This document shows, in pieces, positions 47,507 through 59,754 of a stretch of 64,000 bases of DNA; within the stretch, counting starts at the first letter, position 1, and each line of letters opens with the position of its first letter. Location: positions 16,820,001 through 16,884,000 of the forward strand of contig CM059586.1 in assembly GCA_030407085.1 (NCBI GenBank). The letters run 5' to 3'. The position numbers and the translations under genes are program-made. Below the pieces are notes generated by a model that was not told where the DNA came from, searched no databases, and saw nothing but the letters and a program-made list of their open reading frames with translations. The DNA is from Trichopria drosophilae (taxonomy: Eukaryota; Arthropoda; Insecta; Hymenoptera; Diapriidae).

Positions 47507-49121
47507 CCCCTTATCGTATAAACGTGCAAAATTTTCACATGAATTTTAGCTTCATTTTATTTATACACAAAATTTGTTTCAATATCTTAAATCCATATCC
47601 GACTAGTGTTCAGGTATCTCTTACGAATGGCGCTGGTCAAATTGTTGAAAAATGAAAAGATTCTCTATAATTTTACACAACAATTTTTTTACCTGATCAC
47701 TAAAATTATTCAGAAATTGTGGAAAGTAATAATTTGTTGTTATATAAATACAGACGTTTGACGTTAGCATCAGAAATGTGTAAAAATAGTACAGTAATAT
47801 AATAGTGAATCTTTTCTTGAAAAAATTAGCCGTCATTCGTTAAAATATTCATTTTTCACACATTTTAAACTGTCCAGAAGAAAAAAATTAAATTATTAAT
47901 AAAAGTCGTTTAACAAATGATTTTTGCAGGTTCACTTTTTTTAATATCGTAAAAAACATCCATTCAATAATAATAATTTAATAACCGTTTCTGAAACTTA
48001 TTCTCGATTATTTTTCATTAAAAATATACATTCTCATATTGTGCTTTTTGTGGATGTCAAATAACTCCGGAACGCCAAATTTTTTCGACGATGGGGAACT
48101 TTTCTTCCACATATAATAAATATGTCGCATGTCCCGTTCTCCATATTGGATGAACCATTTTGGATATTAAAAACTGATCTTGTTTGATCAGATTCAGAAA
48201 TGTCCAAAAATAAATAAAATGGTAATTTATAGATTATAACTCCTTATTATTCTCTAATAAAACACGAAATTGCACGCATTTTTGCTTGTAGTGATGAACA
48301 TTAATCATTAATATGAAGTAAATTGCAGGGGTCAACATGGTTTTGTTGTTAGGAAGCTGTGGGTCATTTCTAAAAAAATTTTGAAACAGAATCTGAAGTC
48401 AAAGTGATCCATCACGTCAAGATTTTGAGATATTTGAGGCCATGTACTCGAAAAACGCGTTATTTTGCTATTTTTGAGGTTATGTACAGAATACATCACA
48501 ATTTTAGGAGTTTTTCGTTTCATTGGATCATATGGTACTACTGTTTTTCGTTAATATGAGAGGCACAGAATTCCCTTACGACTTTTCTTAACCAAAATAC
48601 GCCAATTTGAAATTACGATATACATGTAAACAAATTTACCTTGAAATCCCCTTGAAGAACAAGCTCAAGGTCAAATTCAATGTCAAGAAACCTATATAAA
48701 TATGGATATTTTAGCTAAAAACACGCTTCAATGTTGTGACTGGTTTTTTCATAACTTTTTTACATTTTACTGTTTATTTAGCCATTTTGAATTCGCCTTC
48801 TAGAATTAAAAAGTGTTGGTACCTTGATCTCAAATTTGTGTTTGGCAACGTCAAATATCACCAGTACAAATGAAGATGACATTAAAAAATATGTCTCAAA
48901 GTATTTAAAGCATATGCTCATGACATTTATAGGATATATCTAATTTCAAAATGGCCGTAACTTGTAAGAAAAATTCGTAGGTGATCAAATAAGGTTTTAA
49001 AGGGTAAATGTAGTACTAACAGATGCACTTAGTACCGAAAGCCAAAAAAAAAACAACAAAATTTGTAGAAATAAAATGTTAAAATCCACGTGCAATTTGT
49101 GCACGTATGGTTGTTAAAGGG
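47507..49121. mobile_element. TTAA-flanked inverted-repeat element, 1.6 kb
   Basis: TTAA at 47503-47506 and 49122-49125. Left end CCCCTTATCGTATAAACGTG; right end reverse complemented CCCTTTAACAACCATACGTG; then both continue with 'gcaaaatttt.cac' and 'ttttatttctac(a)' for ~80 bp. The interior is A+T-rich and non-coding and contains the phrases 'gtcccgttctccatattgga' and 'aaccattttgga', linking it to the ATGGCGGATCC repeats. Confidence 0.65.
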
Positions 49122-49125
49122 TTAA

Positions 49126-51640
49126 GTCTTACTTTCTAAATCCGAAATATAATTAAAATTGAAGGGCTTGCAGGTCAATTTCTTCTCTTGAAAACAGGAA
49201 AAATGAGAGATTACTTAAAAGTAGATAATCTACTAACCTACGAATAAATAAAAATCACCATGGACTAGTCGAATGCAATTATTACTTGACCCACACCATA
49301 GTATATTTCAGTATTCTCAGTATTCTTAGAAGTATCTCATTTGATAAATTTGTAATTTTTAATGTTGATATTCGATATTTAACAAAGTTCAGGTATGCAC
49401 CTTGGAACGTAATTGAAAGCGAAAGAATTTTTTTTTAATGTCAATATATATTGCATACCTAAACGATCTAGTGTGTAATCTACAGGTATGAAAAGAGTGT
49501 GCATTTTTTCATCCACTTTATGGTAATTTTTCATATGGATATGGCAAATTTCTAATATGATAATAGAAAGAAAGTTTCATGATATTTTTATATTCGATCG
49601 TAAACAAATAAACTGAATATATAAATTATTTGTTCTTGCGCTAGATATCGCTGAAACCCAAAATAATGTTGCATATAGTTTCATTAAAATGACCATCTAG
49701 AATATGGATATTTGTTAAATCATTAAATCGAGACATTCAATAAAATTTAGATAAAATTAACCGTTTCGATTAAAAAAAAAGCAAAATCTTCTGAATTATT
49801 TATTAAATTCAAATAGATTGAATATAAATTCACACACATACATCCAAAATATGTATTTGATTTTTCCAGCCTAGGTTGGGAGCATTTTTAGAATTCTGAA
49901 AAAGCACTTTATTAATAGATCCCTAATTAGTATTTAAGTCAACTTAACTATTTACTTACATATTTGTTTATACCTGATCGACAACGATATTAAATTAAGT
50001 AATTGAAAGAAGATGAAGATGAACTATTACTAACAAAATTAAATTAATCTATTTGGAATTGGAAATTTGATTAATTTAATACAAATTAATTAGTAAATTA
50101 TTGTGTTACTTTTTAAAATGATAACAATTCAAGAACAGTTTTTAAGCTCTCTGTATTCATTTGTTCATTCTTCAAATCGTTATGGACATTTTTAGGACAA
50201 ACGCTTTTTAATCAGTCGTAAGTTTTTCTCTAAACGAAACTTATTTCATACTTAATGAGGTTTAGTTACGGAAATGTTCGAACATGCTGTTTAAGATTTT
50301 ACTTAAAAATTATACCTTTCACTATTATTAAAACAAAATTTTAAGTGTAAACGTTAACTTCATTAAGAAAACTAGTGTCATTTTCAAAAAACATTAAGTT
50401 TTAAATGATGCTTAATTTAAGATGTTCCGAGACTTACTTTTTGTGATGGTGATATTCCAAATAACAAATTGTTGAAAAATGTCATTTACGAGGGAATTGC
50501 AAAAATGTCTCGGGAATATTAAACATGAAATTTAAGTATCCGCGAATGACGTAACAATCTGCGCCTCAGCCTCACTGAATTTTACGAGTAATACCTGCAG
50601 GAATTGTCTTCAAATTGCCAGTACGAGGTAAGACTGTAATATTAAGCGGGCGCATTTCATAGTGCTGTCGCGCTTTAAAGTCTCCTCTCGTTGTTAAATT
50701 TATTCGTGTAATTAGGAAAAGGACAATATAGGGCTTTCAGAAAGAAATTCTCTCTGAGAAGAAAGGTGCTTGATGCGATAATGCACTTTTTCGGACTTGC
50801 TACGACGATGCGCTTTTAAACTAGTGAATAAAATAACGAAGAGTTTGTCATAACCACATCATCTTAAAGGAAGAACTCATAATGTTTGTCACGTTTTGAT
50901 AAAAATAATTTGCAAACTTTGCCCCGTATCTAATGATTTAAGGTCCCACTCTCTTAATCTGAACCAGCGAAAAACGAGTAAATGACAGTTCATAGTCGCT
51001 AATTCACAAAGCGCATTGCGATCACTGTGAATCAGCTATTAGACACTGATTTCAACTCTTATAAATTGGCTAGAAAATCATTGAAATGAAATTTCAATCA
51101 TTTTGTCAATCATCACATTTCTACCGCTTTAAAACAATGCCTATTAACTAATCGAGTGAATTTGAGTCAAATTATTTGACTGAAATCAGTGGAAGGAAAT
51201 CACGTGCTTTTCGATGGAATATAGTGCTTGCTAACTGATTAATTAAACGAATTTAGTTAATATCGACAGAATGGACTGTTTGCGCTAAAAAATCAGTCCA
51301 TACTGATCTTAAGTAATACAGAGAGATATTGAAAGAATTTTAATTGCCATAAAAAACACCACTTTTGTCAAATTTATTTACTTTCTAATTAAAAAACTAA
51401 TAAATTTTTACTAATTGTAATTGCGAACCAAAATGTTTAACATTTGCGGAATGGGAGTGAAAATTGTTGTGCGGATGTTGTTTTTTGATGAATTTTTATA
51501 TGAAAAAAAAATGATGTTTTAAATATTTATATAAATCGTGTTAATTATTATTTTACTTCACAACTTATTTTATTTATGAGTTATGTGAACCAGTTGTCAC
51601 ATAAATATTTCTCACAAGATTTACATCATTTACGTTTGTA
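49126..51640. other. A+T-rich desert
   Basis: No recognisable gene or ordered repeat. 50560-51060 is slightly GC-richer and apparently single-copy. Confidence 0.45.
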
Positions 51641-53320
51641 AAAAATTAATTTTGTTTTCAAAATTTCTTAATGATATTGAAAAGAGCGATCCCGATAATA
51701 GTAAAAATAGTAAAATTTATGTACATTTAGGCATTAATGGGTTAAATAATGTACTAAAAGGTAATATATATAGTCATAAGTCGCAATTTCAACAATTAAT
51801 GCAACCAATTTCAAAAAACGTATGTAGAAATAGCAAAAGAAAAAAGAAATAATATTGTTTACGCAATTTAAACATATAAAAAAGGATTGAAACAGGTCGA
51901 CTTATCTCCTAGGAGCTGTTGATTGTTCCAGTGATGCAAGTGCAGTATACATCAATAGCGAGACTGCTTCCTTCCCTCAAACATGGGGGAAAGACAAATA
52001 TCCTCTTAAGGGAATTACTCTCCCATGTGTCGAATTCCAGAATTGTCCAGTCCTCTACCACCGAAATGATTTCCGCATTAGAAAAATCCCAACGTCGAAA
52101 TTATTTTCTTGATTGAATTATTTGATGATTATGTATTTAATGGCAACCAGATTTGAAAAAAACAATCAAATAAAACAATAACACGTCAATGTGGATGAAT
52201 ATTCAATGTATGAAAAAACTGACAATTTGAGGAACCGCCTGAATTTCTTTCAGGGGGTCGAAGTAGCCGAAGAATATTGCGCAGTTTTTATGAAGTTCTT
52301 ATGCAATTCGGTATTCAACTCAGATTAGGTGCAATAAGAAAATAGCTTATTTACCAGCGTAAGACATCTTGTAAGTAACAAATAGTTTATCAAGGATAAC
52401 GACAAAAAATATATTTTTTAACTCTTAGAATACTAATTCGATACATAGTCTTGGGTAATTTAAGAGTTAAAAAGATATTTTTATAATTATAAAACACGAG
52501 GTTGCTGAATTTCGCAAATATGACTTAAGAGAAGGAATATTTTTATAATCACCACATGATAATTCATCAACAAAAGCTAAACCTAACCTATTGCAAATCG
52601 CACAGTGTAAATTGAATGCTAATTTGACAAATATTATTGGCACGCCAGTAGTTAATAAATAGTGTTCATGGCATTTGAAAGTGTCAGAATCGATGGATGT
52701 ATTTGAATAATTTTAACTAACAAAACCATGAATTAAAAGTAGCTTTAATATACTGCTTCTCACTGATCTGTGTCCATGTAAATTCCATTTTTTAAATGAA
52801 AAGTAATAAAATACTGCAATTACTAAATGATTCCCTTCGACCCTGACCTTAGGTCTGGACGAAGTATTGAATTTAGTCACCTCGGACATAAAAATGACCC
52901 TATAGTTTTTCATCAAATTTCGACGTTTCGAGGAGCAACTACGTCGACACTGAAAAAACTGAATCTTCACCAGCCCCTTGGGCGCGGTAATCATCTGTAA
53001 GGGCGCATAAGTTATTTTACGGCCTTGATACCCAAAATAATTATTTCGATATATCTAAAAGATGTCTTATCCATATCCAAAAGATATCCATTAGAGAAAA
53101 GTAAGTTAGTCTCAGAGAACTAAGCAGAAAGGACCGGAAAATAAAAAAAAATATTCATTACAGATCTTTTTGACACTTTCAAGATATCTTTGATGAATTA
53201 TATGAATATATTCTATATATAAGATCAAAATAACACAGTAATTAGTAAAATATAGTAAACATGCGATATGTATCGAATAATCTCCATACGGAGAAAAATT
53301 TGCAACAAAATTGGTTGGCA
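51641..53320. other. A+T-rich stretch without a recognised gene
   Basis: Frames of 65-93 codons (51652-51852, 51919-52116, 52713-52994) have no family resemblance. A trace of the GCGTAAAA palindrome family occurs at 52995-53030 ('gggcgcataagttattttac'). Confidence 0.35.
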
Positions 53321-53329
53321 AACATTTTG

Positions 53330-53900
53330 TACTTAAATTTCTAGGCAATTTTTGTTCTTATCATTTCCTACAAAAAGTTTACAGTTTTCGAGAAAAATCT
53401 CAATTGTCTTGAAAAGTATCCCCCTGCAATAAATTGCTAAGAAAGATTAATTAGAATTTATTACAGAATTTATTAGAATTTAAAAAATTTGTTTGACATT
53501 TTTAAGAAAAATGTAGGTACAACATTTCTCAAAATATCATCACCAAAATCTGAAAAAAAATCCATTATATTTCTCAACGAACTTTTCATTTAAACAATTT
53601 TTTTTTTAAAAGCTCTAGTTTTCAACTTACAGTGTCCGGAAATTTTTTAAATAAATTTTCGTTGCAGACGCCATTTTCAGGGCGTCATTTTCTTAAGATT
53701 CAAGTGTTCTATTCACTATTGTGCATAATTTCATTCGAATCCCATTGTATGGTTCGAAAAAAAATTAAGAATATAAATTTCCAATTTTTTTTTATTTTTT
53801 TTTCAATTTTGGGGTCATATTAGAATTCCTGTTAACTGAAGCTCAATTTTGACTTCGAAAAGTTGAAAAGTGACCTAAAAGTCATAATATACTAACTGAC
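53330..53900. repeat. Degraded copy of the TTAA foldback family
   Basis: Contains in order 'aatttttgttcttatcattt', 'tagaatttattacagaattt', 'ccattatatttctcaacgaa', 'gcagacgccattttcagggc' and 'gctcaattttgacttcgaaa'. These are the words of the right half of the elements at 35136 and 55660. Ends are not preserved. Confidence 0.45.
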
Positions 53901-55515
53901 ATTGAAATTGTTTCATAACTAAAGTATGATTCTCAAATAAAAGAAAATCTTTTAAAAATGGACTCTTGGGCGTTAATTAGAGCATTTTTATTTTGGTTTG
54001 ATCAAAACGACGTTTTATTCTTGAGGTCGAATGAATTCAGTTCGGCTTACGAAATCCAGAACAAAACCAGATATACCAAATCTTTGTAAATCTGTTTAAA
54101 CGTTCGCATGTCAACGTTATCATAGAACAATGGCATCTTCGCTCGTTATTTAAGTATTGAGGTAGAGTCTTTAGAATGCACCCCACGATTCCTGCAGCAC
54201 GAAAAATATGAGATATTCGTCGATACATCAGAAATCTTTCTTTGTCGGTGACACGTGCCATTTCTCTGGACGAATCGTACGCTAACTGCATTCATCATTT
54301 GTGAGCAGATAGGAAGGCAAACTCCCAAAAGCCTCGTGCAAGCTTAATGGAGCGACCGACCGACAGCTACGATTGACTGATGCATTACTGGAGTGAAGAG
54401 GAGTACCCTAACCTAACCCCTATGTTTGCGGTTGCGACTGTACCTATCTCGCGTCTGTGCCTACACACCGCGACTTCTGCACCAGACAGGTAAATAAATT
54501 TTCCAGAATCTGGGAAATGCGTGGAATTGTGCTCGCTAATAATGCATAATCTTCCATTACTAACTTAAGCAGAGATTAAATTTTCAAGGAATTGCACTGT
54601 TCCGGGCGATGAGCTCTGATGTATATGCACGCGAGTTATTTGAGACACAATGAACTATTAAAACCCATTACAGTTTATGAATAATTTAAGAAAAAAAAAC
54701 ATTATTGTTTACGTCTACTATAGATGAACATTTATTCATGAATTTAAATGGTTGATGCTTGGTACTGTAAGCTCTAAATTGGAATAAAACGTAGTAATAT
54801 ATTTTCTAATGTCAGAGGAATGCACCCTCCAGATTTCATTACGATAGTTGGAACTTCATTTACAAACAATTTTGAACAAGAGTTTATGCGTCGCGGAGTG
54901 ACTCTGAAGAAGTTATTATTACTGCTGAAATTTAAGATGTGTTTTTATTTACAAGAAAGTTATTTAATAAAACAATAATGTCGACATAAACCAAGTTTAC
55001 TTTATTTTATTGAAATTATCGTCGATTATAATAGTTTGCTAAAAATAAGAACTAATTTCTAAATAAACATTTATCGAAAAAAGGCGTTTTGCAAAGTTAT
55101 TTAAAAAATAAGCAGTTGTTCCATACATTTTTATGATTTTGTCGCCTTTTTGAAGTCCATCTTACGGCTACAGATGCGGAAGCGGCAAACCTGCCAAGGC
55201 GAATCCACGATCGATGAACGTTGCATAAAAATGACGATCTTGACAGCTAGTATTTTATTTGAAATGTAACAAAATTTATTAATAAACTAATATTTATATA
55301 CATCTTCCTAATAATTAATACCCGAGAGAAAAAGTAATGACCAATATTTTATGAATATTGTACATCAAAATCAGTTCGAAATCGGTTGCGTACAAAAAAT
55401 GATCTAAATGAGGTTCTAGTTTTGAGACAACCGACGACCAAAATGAAACGAGTTTTTATCAAAAAAATAAAACATTTTTTGATTACTTTCAATTTAAATA
55501 AATATTTAATAAAAA
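53901..55515. other. Mixed sequence without a recognised gene
   Basis: 54020-54620 is GC-richer and single-copy-looking, with a possible donor 'gacag|gtaaat' near 54489 but no clear acceptor. 'gtaccctaacctaacccc' near 54405 is a short telomere-like word. The rest is A+T-rich. Confidence 0.35.
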
Positions 55516-55516
55516 T

Positions 55517-55592
55517 ACGCAACGACCGGGATTCGAACCCCAGTATTCTGGATAAGAGTTCGCACTTTTAACCACTTAATAATGCTTCCTGT
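55517..55592 (-). repeat. tRNA-derived sequence (Lys-CUU-like), SINE candidate
   Basis: Minus strand: 'ttaagtggttaaaagtgcga' (A-box-like), 'gaactcttatccag' (anticodon-arm position with CTT), then 'ctggggttcgaatcccggtc' (T arm with B box GGTTCGAATCC and a good 4-bp stem). Acceptor halves do not pair, so a tRNA-derived repeat or a decayed tRNA is more likely than a working gene. An A/T-rich tail follows on the minus strand. Confidence 0.45.
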
Positions 55593-55659
55593 AATGATAT
55601 GCTTGACAACGTGTCATTAATAATGATATAAATAATTTATAATGAATAATGTGTTTTAA

Positions 55660-56899
55660 CCCATTAACGCCTGAAATGACAATTTTTATACTTCATATTC
55701 AATCAAGTATTTCGTATCAAAATCAAAATTGAAAACAATTGAGAGGTGCGGATCTTACTGTTTTTGAGGTCACTCTTCAAGACTCCGAGGTCAAAATTGA
55801 GTTTCAGCAATCAGAAATTCCAATATGGCGCCGAATATGAAAAAAATTTCAAAAAAATTGGGAATTTTGTATACTTATCAATTTTTTTCGAGTTATTAGA
55901 ATATTGGAATTTTATTGAAACCTTGCATAATGGTGCATAAAACAGTTGAATTTTAAGAAAAAATTTTACTTTTATACCCTACATCATTCTAACGACCTCA
56001 AAATGGCGTCAACAATCAAAATGTCTTTGAGAAATTTCTGGACGCTCTAACTCAAAAACTACGAACTTTAAAAAAAATGCCTAGAATGAAAAGTTCTTAA
56101 AATTCATCAAGCGATATAGTGGAATTTTTTCAAAATTTTTTTATTTCATTTTGAGAAATTTTTTTTCAAAATTTTGTTCAAAATCATAATTTATTTGAAA
56201 AAAATTTAGTGTATTCTCTGATAAATTTTTTAGAGTTATTTGTTCTTTGCAATTTTTTCGAAAAGTTGATAGTTTTCGAGGAAATGAATTTCAAATATTA
56301 TAGTTTAGGATTTTCCCCCCAAAAACTATTCACTTTTGGACAAAATTGCAAAGAACAAAAAAACTCGTAGAATTCATAAATGAATACACGAATTTTTTTT
56401 CAGAATTTTTCATAAATAAATTATGATTTTGAAAAAAAATTTCTCAAAATGTCATCACAAAAATCTGAAAAAATTCCACTATATTTCAAGATTAATTCTA
56501 AGAACTTTTCATTCTTAGCATTTTTTTATAACAGCATGTAGTTTTTCAGTTAGAACGTTCAGAAATTGTTCAAAGAAATTTTCATTGTTGACGCCATTTT
56601 GAGGTCGTTACAATGATGTGGGGTATAAGTAAAATTTTTCCTTAAAATTGAAGTATTTTGTTCACCTTTGTTCAGAGTTTCAATAGAATCCCAATATTCT
56701 AATAGCTCGAAAAAAATTGATAGGAATAAATAATTCCCAATTTTTTGGAATTTTGTTAAAAGTTCGGCGCCAGATTGGAATTCCTAATGGCTGAAACTCA
56801 ATTTCGACTTCGGAATCTTGAAGAGCGAAACTTCCATTTTGATATGAAATACTTGATTGATAATGAAGTATAAAAAATGCCATTTCAGGCGTTAATGGG
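55660..56899. mobile_element. Complete TTAA-flanked foldback element, 1.24 kb
   Basis: Perfect TTAA on both sides (55656-55659 and 56900-56903). Left end CCCATTAACGCCTGAAATG; right end is its complement. The arms are long inverted copies ('tcaagtatttcgtatcaaaa', 'agtttcagcaatcagaaatt', 'aacgacctcaaaatggcgtc', 'agaacttttcattcttag') meeting near 56290. Non-coding. The inner third is shared with the element at 35136-36422, although the outer ~300 bp of each arm differ. Confidence 0.85.
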
Positions 56900-56909
56900 T
56901 TAAGGAATT

Positions 56910-58425
56910 ACACTTTAAAGTGAATGATAAATAGAAGCAATATGTAAAAACTGTTAACGTATTATAACGGTCAATGAGAGAGTTTAGAAAAGTGAAGGGA
57001 ACATTCGCATTTTCAACATTTCCAACATTATAAATAACGTCTCTTTTAATACAATTATGATAATTATTGTTGAATGAACAGTCAACTGAAGAGATGCTAA
57101 AAATTTGTTTTCATTTCGTATTAAAATCGGATTAAAGTAGAAGCCCCTCTACATGTAGAATTTCAACATCTTTCATAACATTTTTATGAACTATCATAAA
57201 TAACCTAAATCACTCCTTAATAATAATACGAAATTAAATCCTCCACTGAAAAATGTAATAATGTCAGACTATCATATTGTGATCTCGTAAGATGTGTCTT
57301 TAGTCACAAATATTCTCTATGGGAAATTGTAAAAAATAGTTTAATATTCACACATTGTTCGATTCTTAACTAACCATCTTGATGATGTTTTAAATATAGT
57401 ACAGTTATTTTTCAATAACCCCCTCTTCATATTTAATGGAAGATCCTAGAAACAGATTTTTGGAACCCCCATGGATTTTCCAGTTTATCGAACTTCTTTA
57501 TACTAAGTAATGGAGAACCTCGAAACAGACTGTTTAAATAAATTAACAGTAATTCTCCTTTTCTATTTTCGTTATGTTTACGGGAGACTTGTATATCGAA
57601 AGATAATTATACGAGATTCAGTTTACAAGATTTTTATTTAATTAAAAATTGCTAGACAGGGTTGAACTGTGTAAAACCCTTTTGTCTTACGTTAAAAAAA
57701 AGATGGATTTCAGGTAATCTTGAATGGCTTTAAATATCTAGAAAATGTATTTTTGGAATCAATTGACCAAAATAGAGAGCAGTGAGCACTATTTTGTTAA
57801 ATGTTTTCATTCATTCTATTCGCAAATTATTTAACACACGAATGGTCTTGAATTTTCTACTACAGAAATGGCATTGTCCAATAAAGAGAGTGGAGCTATT
57901 TATAAGATAGATTCCTGTTGCCGTGAAACCAGTGACCACTTTCCTGAGAAAGACTTAAAAGAATTGTTAAAGTCACCCCAAGGTGCAACTGGAGGACTCG
58001 TTTCTTTAATGAAAAAATATCACATAGGCGTCATTGTTTGAATAAAGATTCTGGGAATCGATCGACGATGATATTTAATCTAGAGATCTTTGCAATTCTT
58101 CAGCATTACTAAAGTTAGTGCTTTAATGTTTTAGAAACTAATGCTTTGGACATATTCAATATAACTCCAGATCTTAAGTTTTTGAGTTTGATCTTCAATA
58201 TTCCGAAGTAAACATTTAGCTAAAAAGAATTCCAATATGACGTCAAATTTGAAAAAGAATGCCATAACCCTGGTAGAAATTTGGCCAGTTTTGTTACACT
58301 GCCCACTTTCCTTATACCTTTAACATGGAAAATATATAAACTGGATAGAAACTAGCCAAAAACTGGATTCATTTTTTACTAGGAAAAATTTGGAAGTGTA
58401 TATTTGTATCAACATTTGTCGATCT
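56910..58425. other. A+T-rich stretch with one repeat fragment
   Basis: Around 58150-58270 ('gatcttcaatattccgaag', 'gaattccaatatgacgtcaa') is a piece of the TTAA foldback family. Its likely continuation ('ggtgcatggaatacttcaat', 'gacctcaaaatgacgtcttc') lies at 59345-59440, on the far side of the next element. No gene. Confidence 0.4.
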
Positions 58426-58429
58426 ATTT

Positions 58430-59340
58430 AGACGGGTAACATGTCTAAACAACATTCTGAAATGTTGGCATTTGCAATTTCAATATTCAAATTCGACATC
58501 TGCAAACTCGACCTTACGACAAACTCAACATTTAGGAACATTAACAATTTCAACAATTAAGAAAGGCTGTGTCTAAATTCACTTATAAATTAATTTCCTA
58601 TATGCTTGGATTTGGCAGTCAAATCGAGTAAATGCTTTCCCCCAAAATTCGGGGTGCATTCTGCAAGGGGGGGGGGGGGTCCTCCTAAACCTATCCTAAC
58701 CTAACCAAAACTTTGTTGCATCCGTCTCTCTTCAACTCGTGAATCATATCGGAAACCGTACGTGGATATAGACACTCCGTTTAAGAAATTCCACATTATT
58801 TTTAGTTTATTGCATTATATTGTATTTTGAAAATCAATTGTAATAGCATTAATCGTAACATAAATTAAATTTTAAATCTAGGTTAATAACGGTCAATAAT
58901 ACAAATTTATTACAGAATTTCATGAATATTGTACGATTGTCCATGGAGATATTCTATTAAATTAGTATTTCATTTCAGTTAAGTTAGGTTAGGTTAGGTT
59001 AGGTTAGGTTAGGTTCGGTTAGGTTAGGATAGGTTAGGTTAGGTGATGATAGATATGCTGTTGAATGGTATGCGTTAATGTAACATAATTGTGTTGAATG
59101 CACATGACATTTTAATAGTTGTTGTAGTTTATATTTATTCTTGTTGTAATGTAAAGTGTGATAATTTTATTTTTTATATTATATTATTTTTTTTGTTTAT
59201 TTTTTATTATTATTTATATTTGTTGATTTAATCAAATGTTGAGATTTAAAATGTCGAGTTTATTAAATGTTGAGTTTGAAGATGTTGAATTTGTATGTTG
59301 AGTTTGATTTGTGTTGATTAGACATGTAACCATTTAGACG
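58430..59340. mobile_element. Foldback element made of AACTCAACATT units
   Basis: Left part 58430-58560: 'gacgggtaacatgtctaaac', 'caaattcgacatctgcaaac', 'gacaaactcaacatttagg'. Right part 59215-59340 is the inverse: 'gttgagtttgaagatgttga', 'gttgagtttgatttgtgttg', 'agacatgtaaccatttagac'. It contains a G11 run at about 58669-58679 and the (TTAGG)n tract. It appears inserted into a copy of the TTAA foldback family, whose two pieces flank it (58150-58270 and 59345-59440). Confidence 0.6.
58980..59044 (+). repeat. (TTAGG)n telomere-type repeat, about 13 units
   Basis: GGTTA units in register with two variants (GGTTC and GGATA). TTAGG is the ancestral insect telomere repeat. Here it is internal to a non-telomeric region and inside a foldback element, so it is an interstitial tract rather than a chromosome end. 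Confidence 0.9.
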
Positions 59341-59754
59341 TTGAGCCTACGCACGATGGTGCATGGAATACTTCAATTTTATGAAAAATTTTACTCTTTT
59401 ATGCCACATTATTGTAAAGACCTCAAAATGACGTCTTCAATTTACCTCATCGCTTCAGATTTTTCACATATCCTAAATTGAAATTGCAAAAAGGTATATT
59501 TTTGAATATTTTTCTGATCAGATATTTCAAAAGCAACGAAATCGTTTTCATCGGCCAAATATTTATAAAATCTACTATTTCTGATTCCAGTTATCTCTAA
59601 ACAAATTTTGTTTGTGGTCCTGTATACTCATTACTGTCACGGGGTTTACTAACGCCGCGATGCTGGAGACAAAATGGGAGACCAAAAATAAAATGGTGAA
59701 ATATAATCAAGAACTAGCTTAGTGACTTCTTCGAAACCACGAAACAACAATACA

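Noticed and set aside
51652..52116. Two consecutive short plus-strand frames of 65-66 codons
   Set aside because: A/T-driven composition, no resemblance to a known protein, no shared frame or splice sites.
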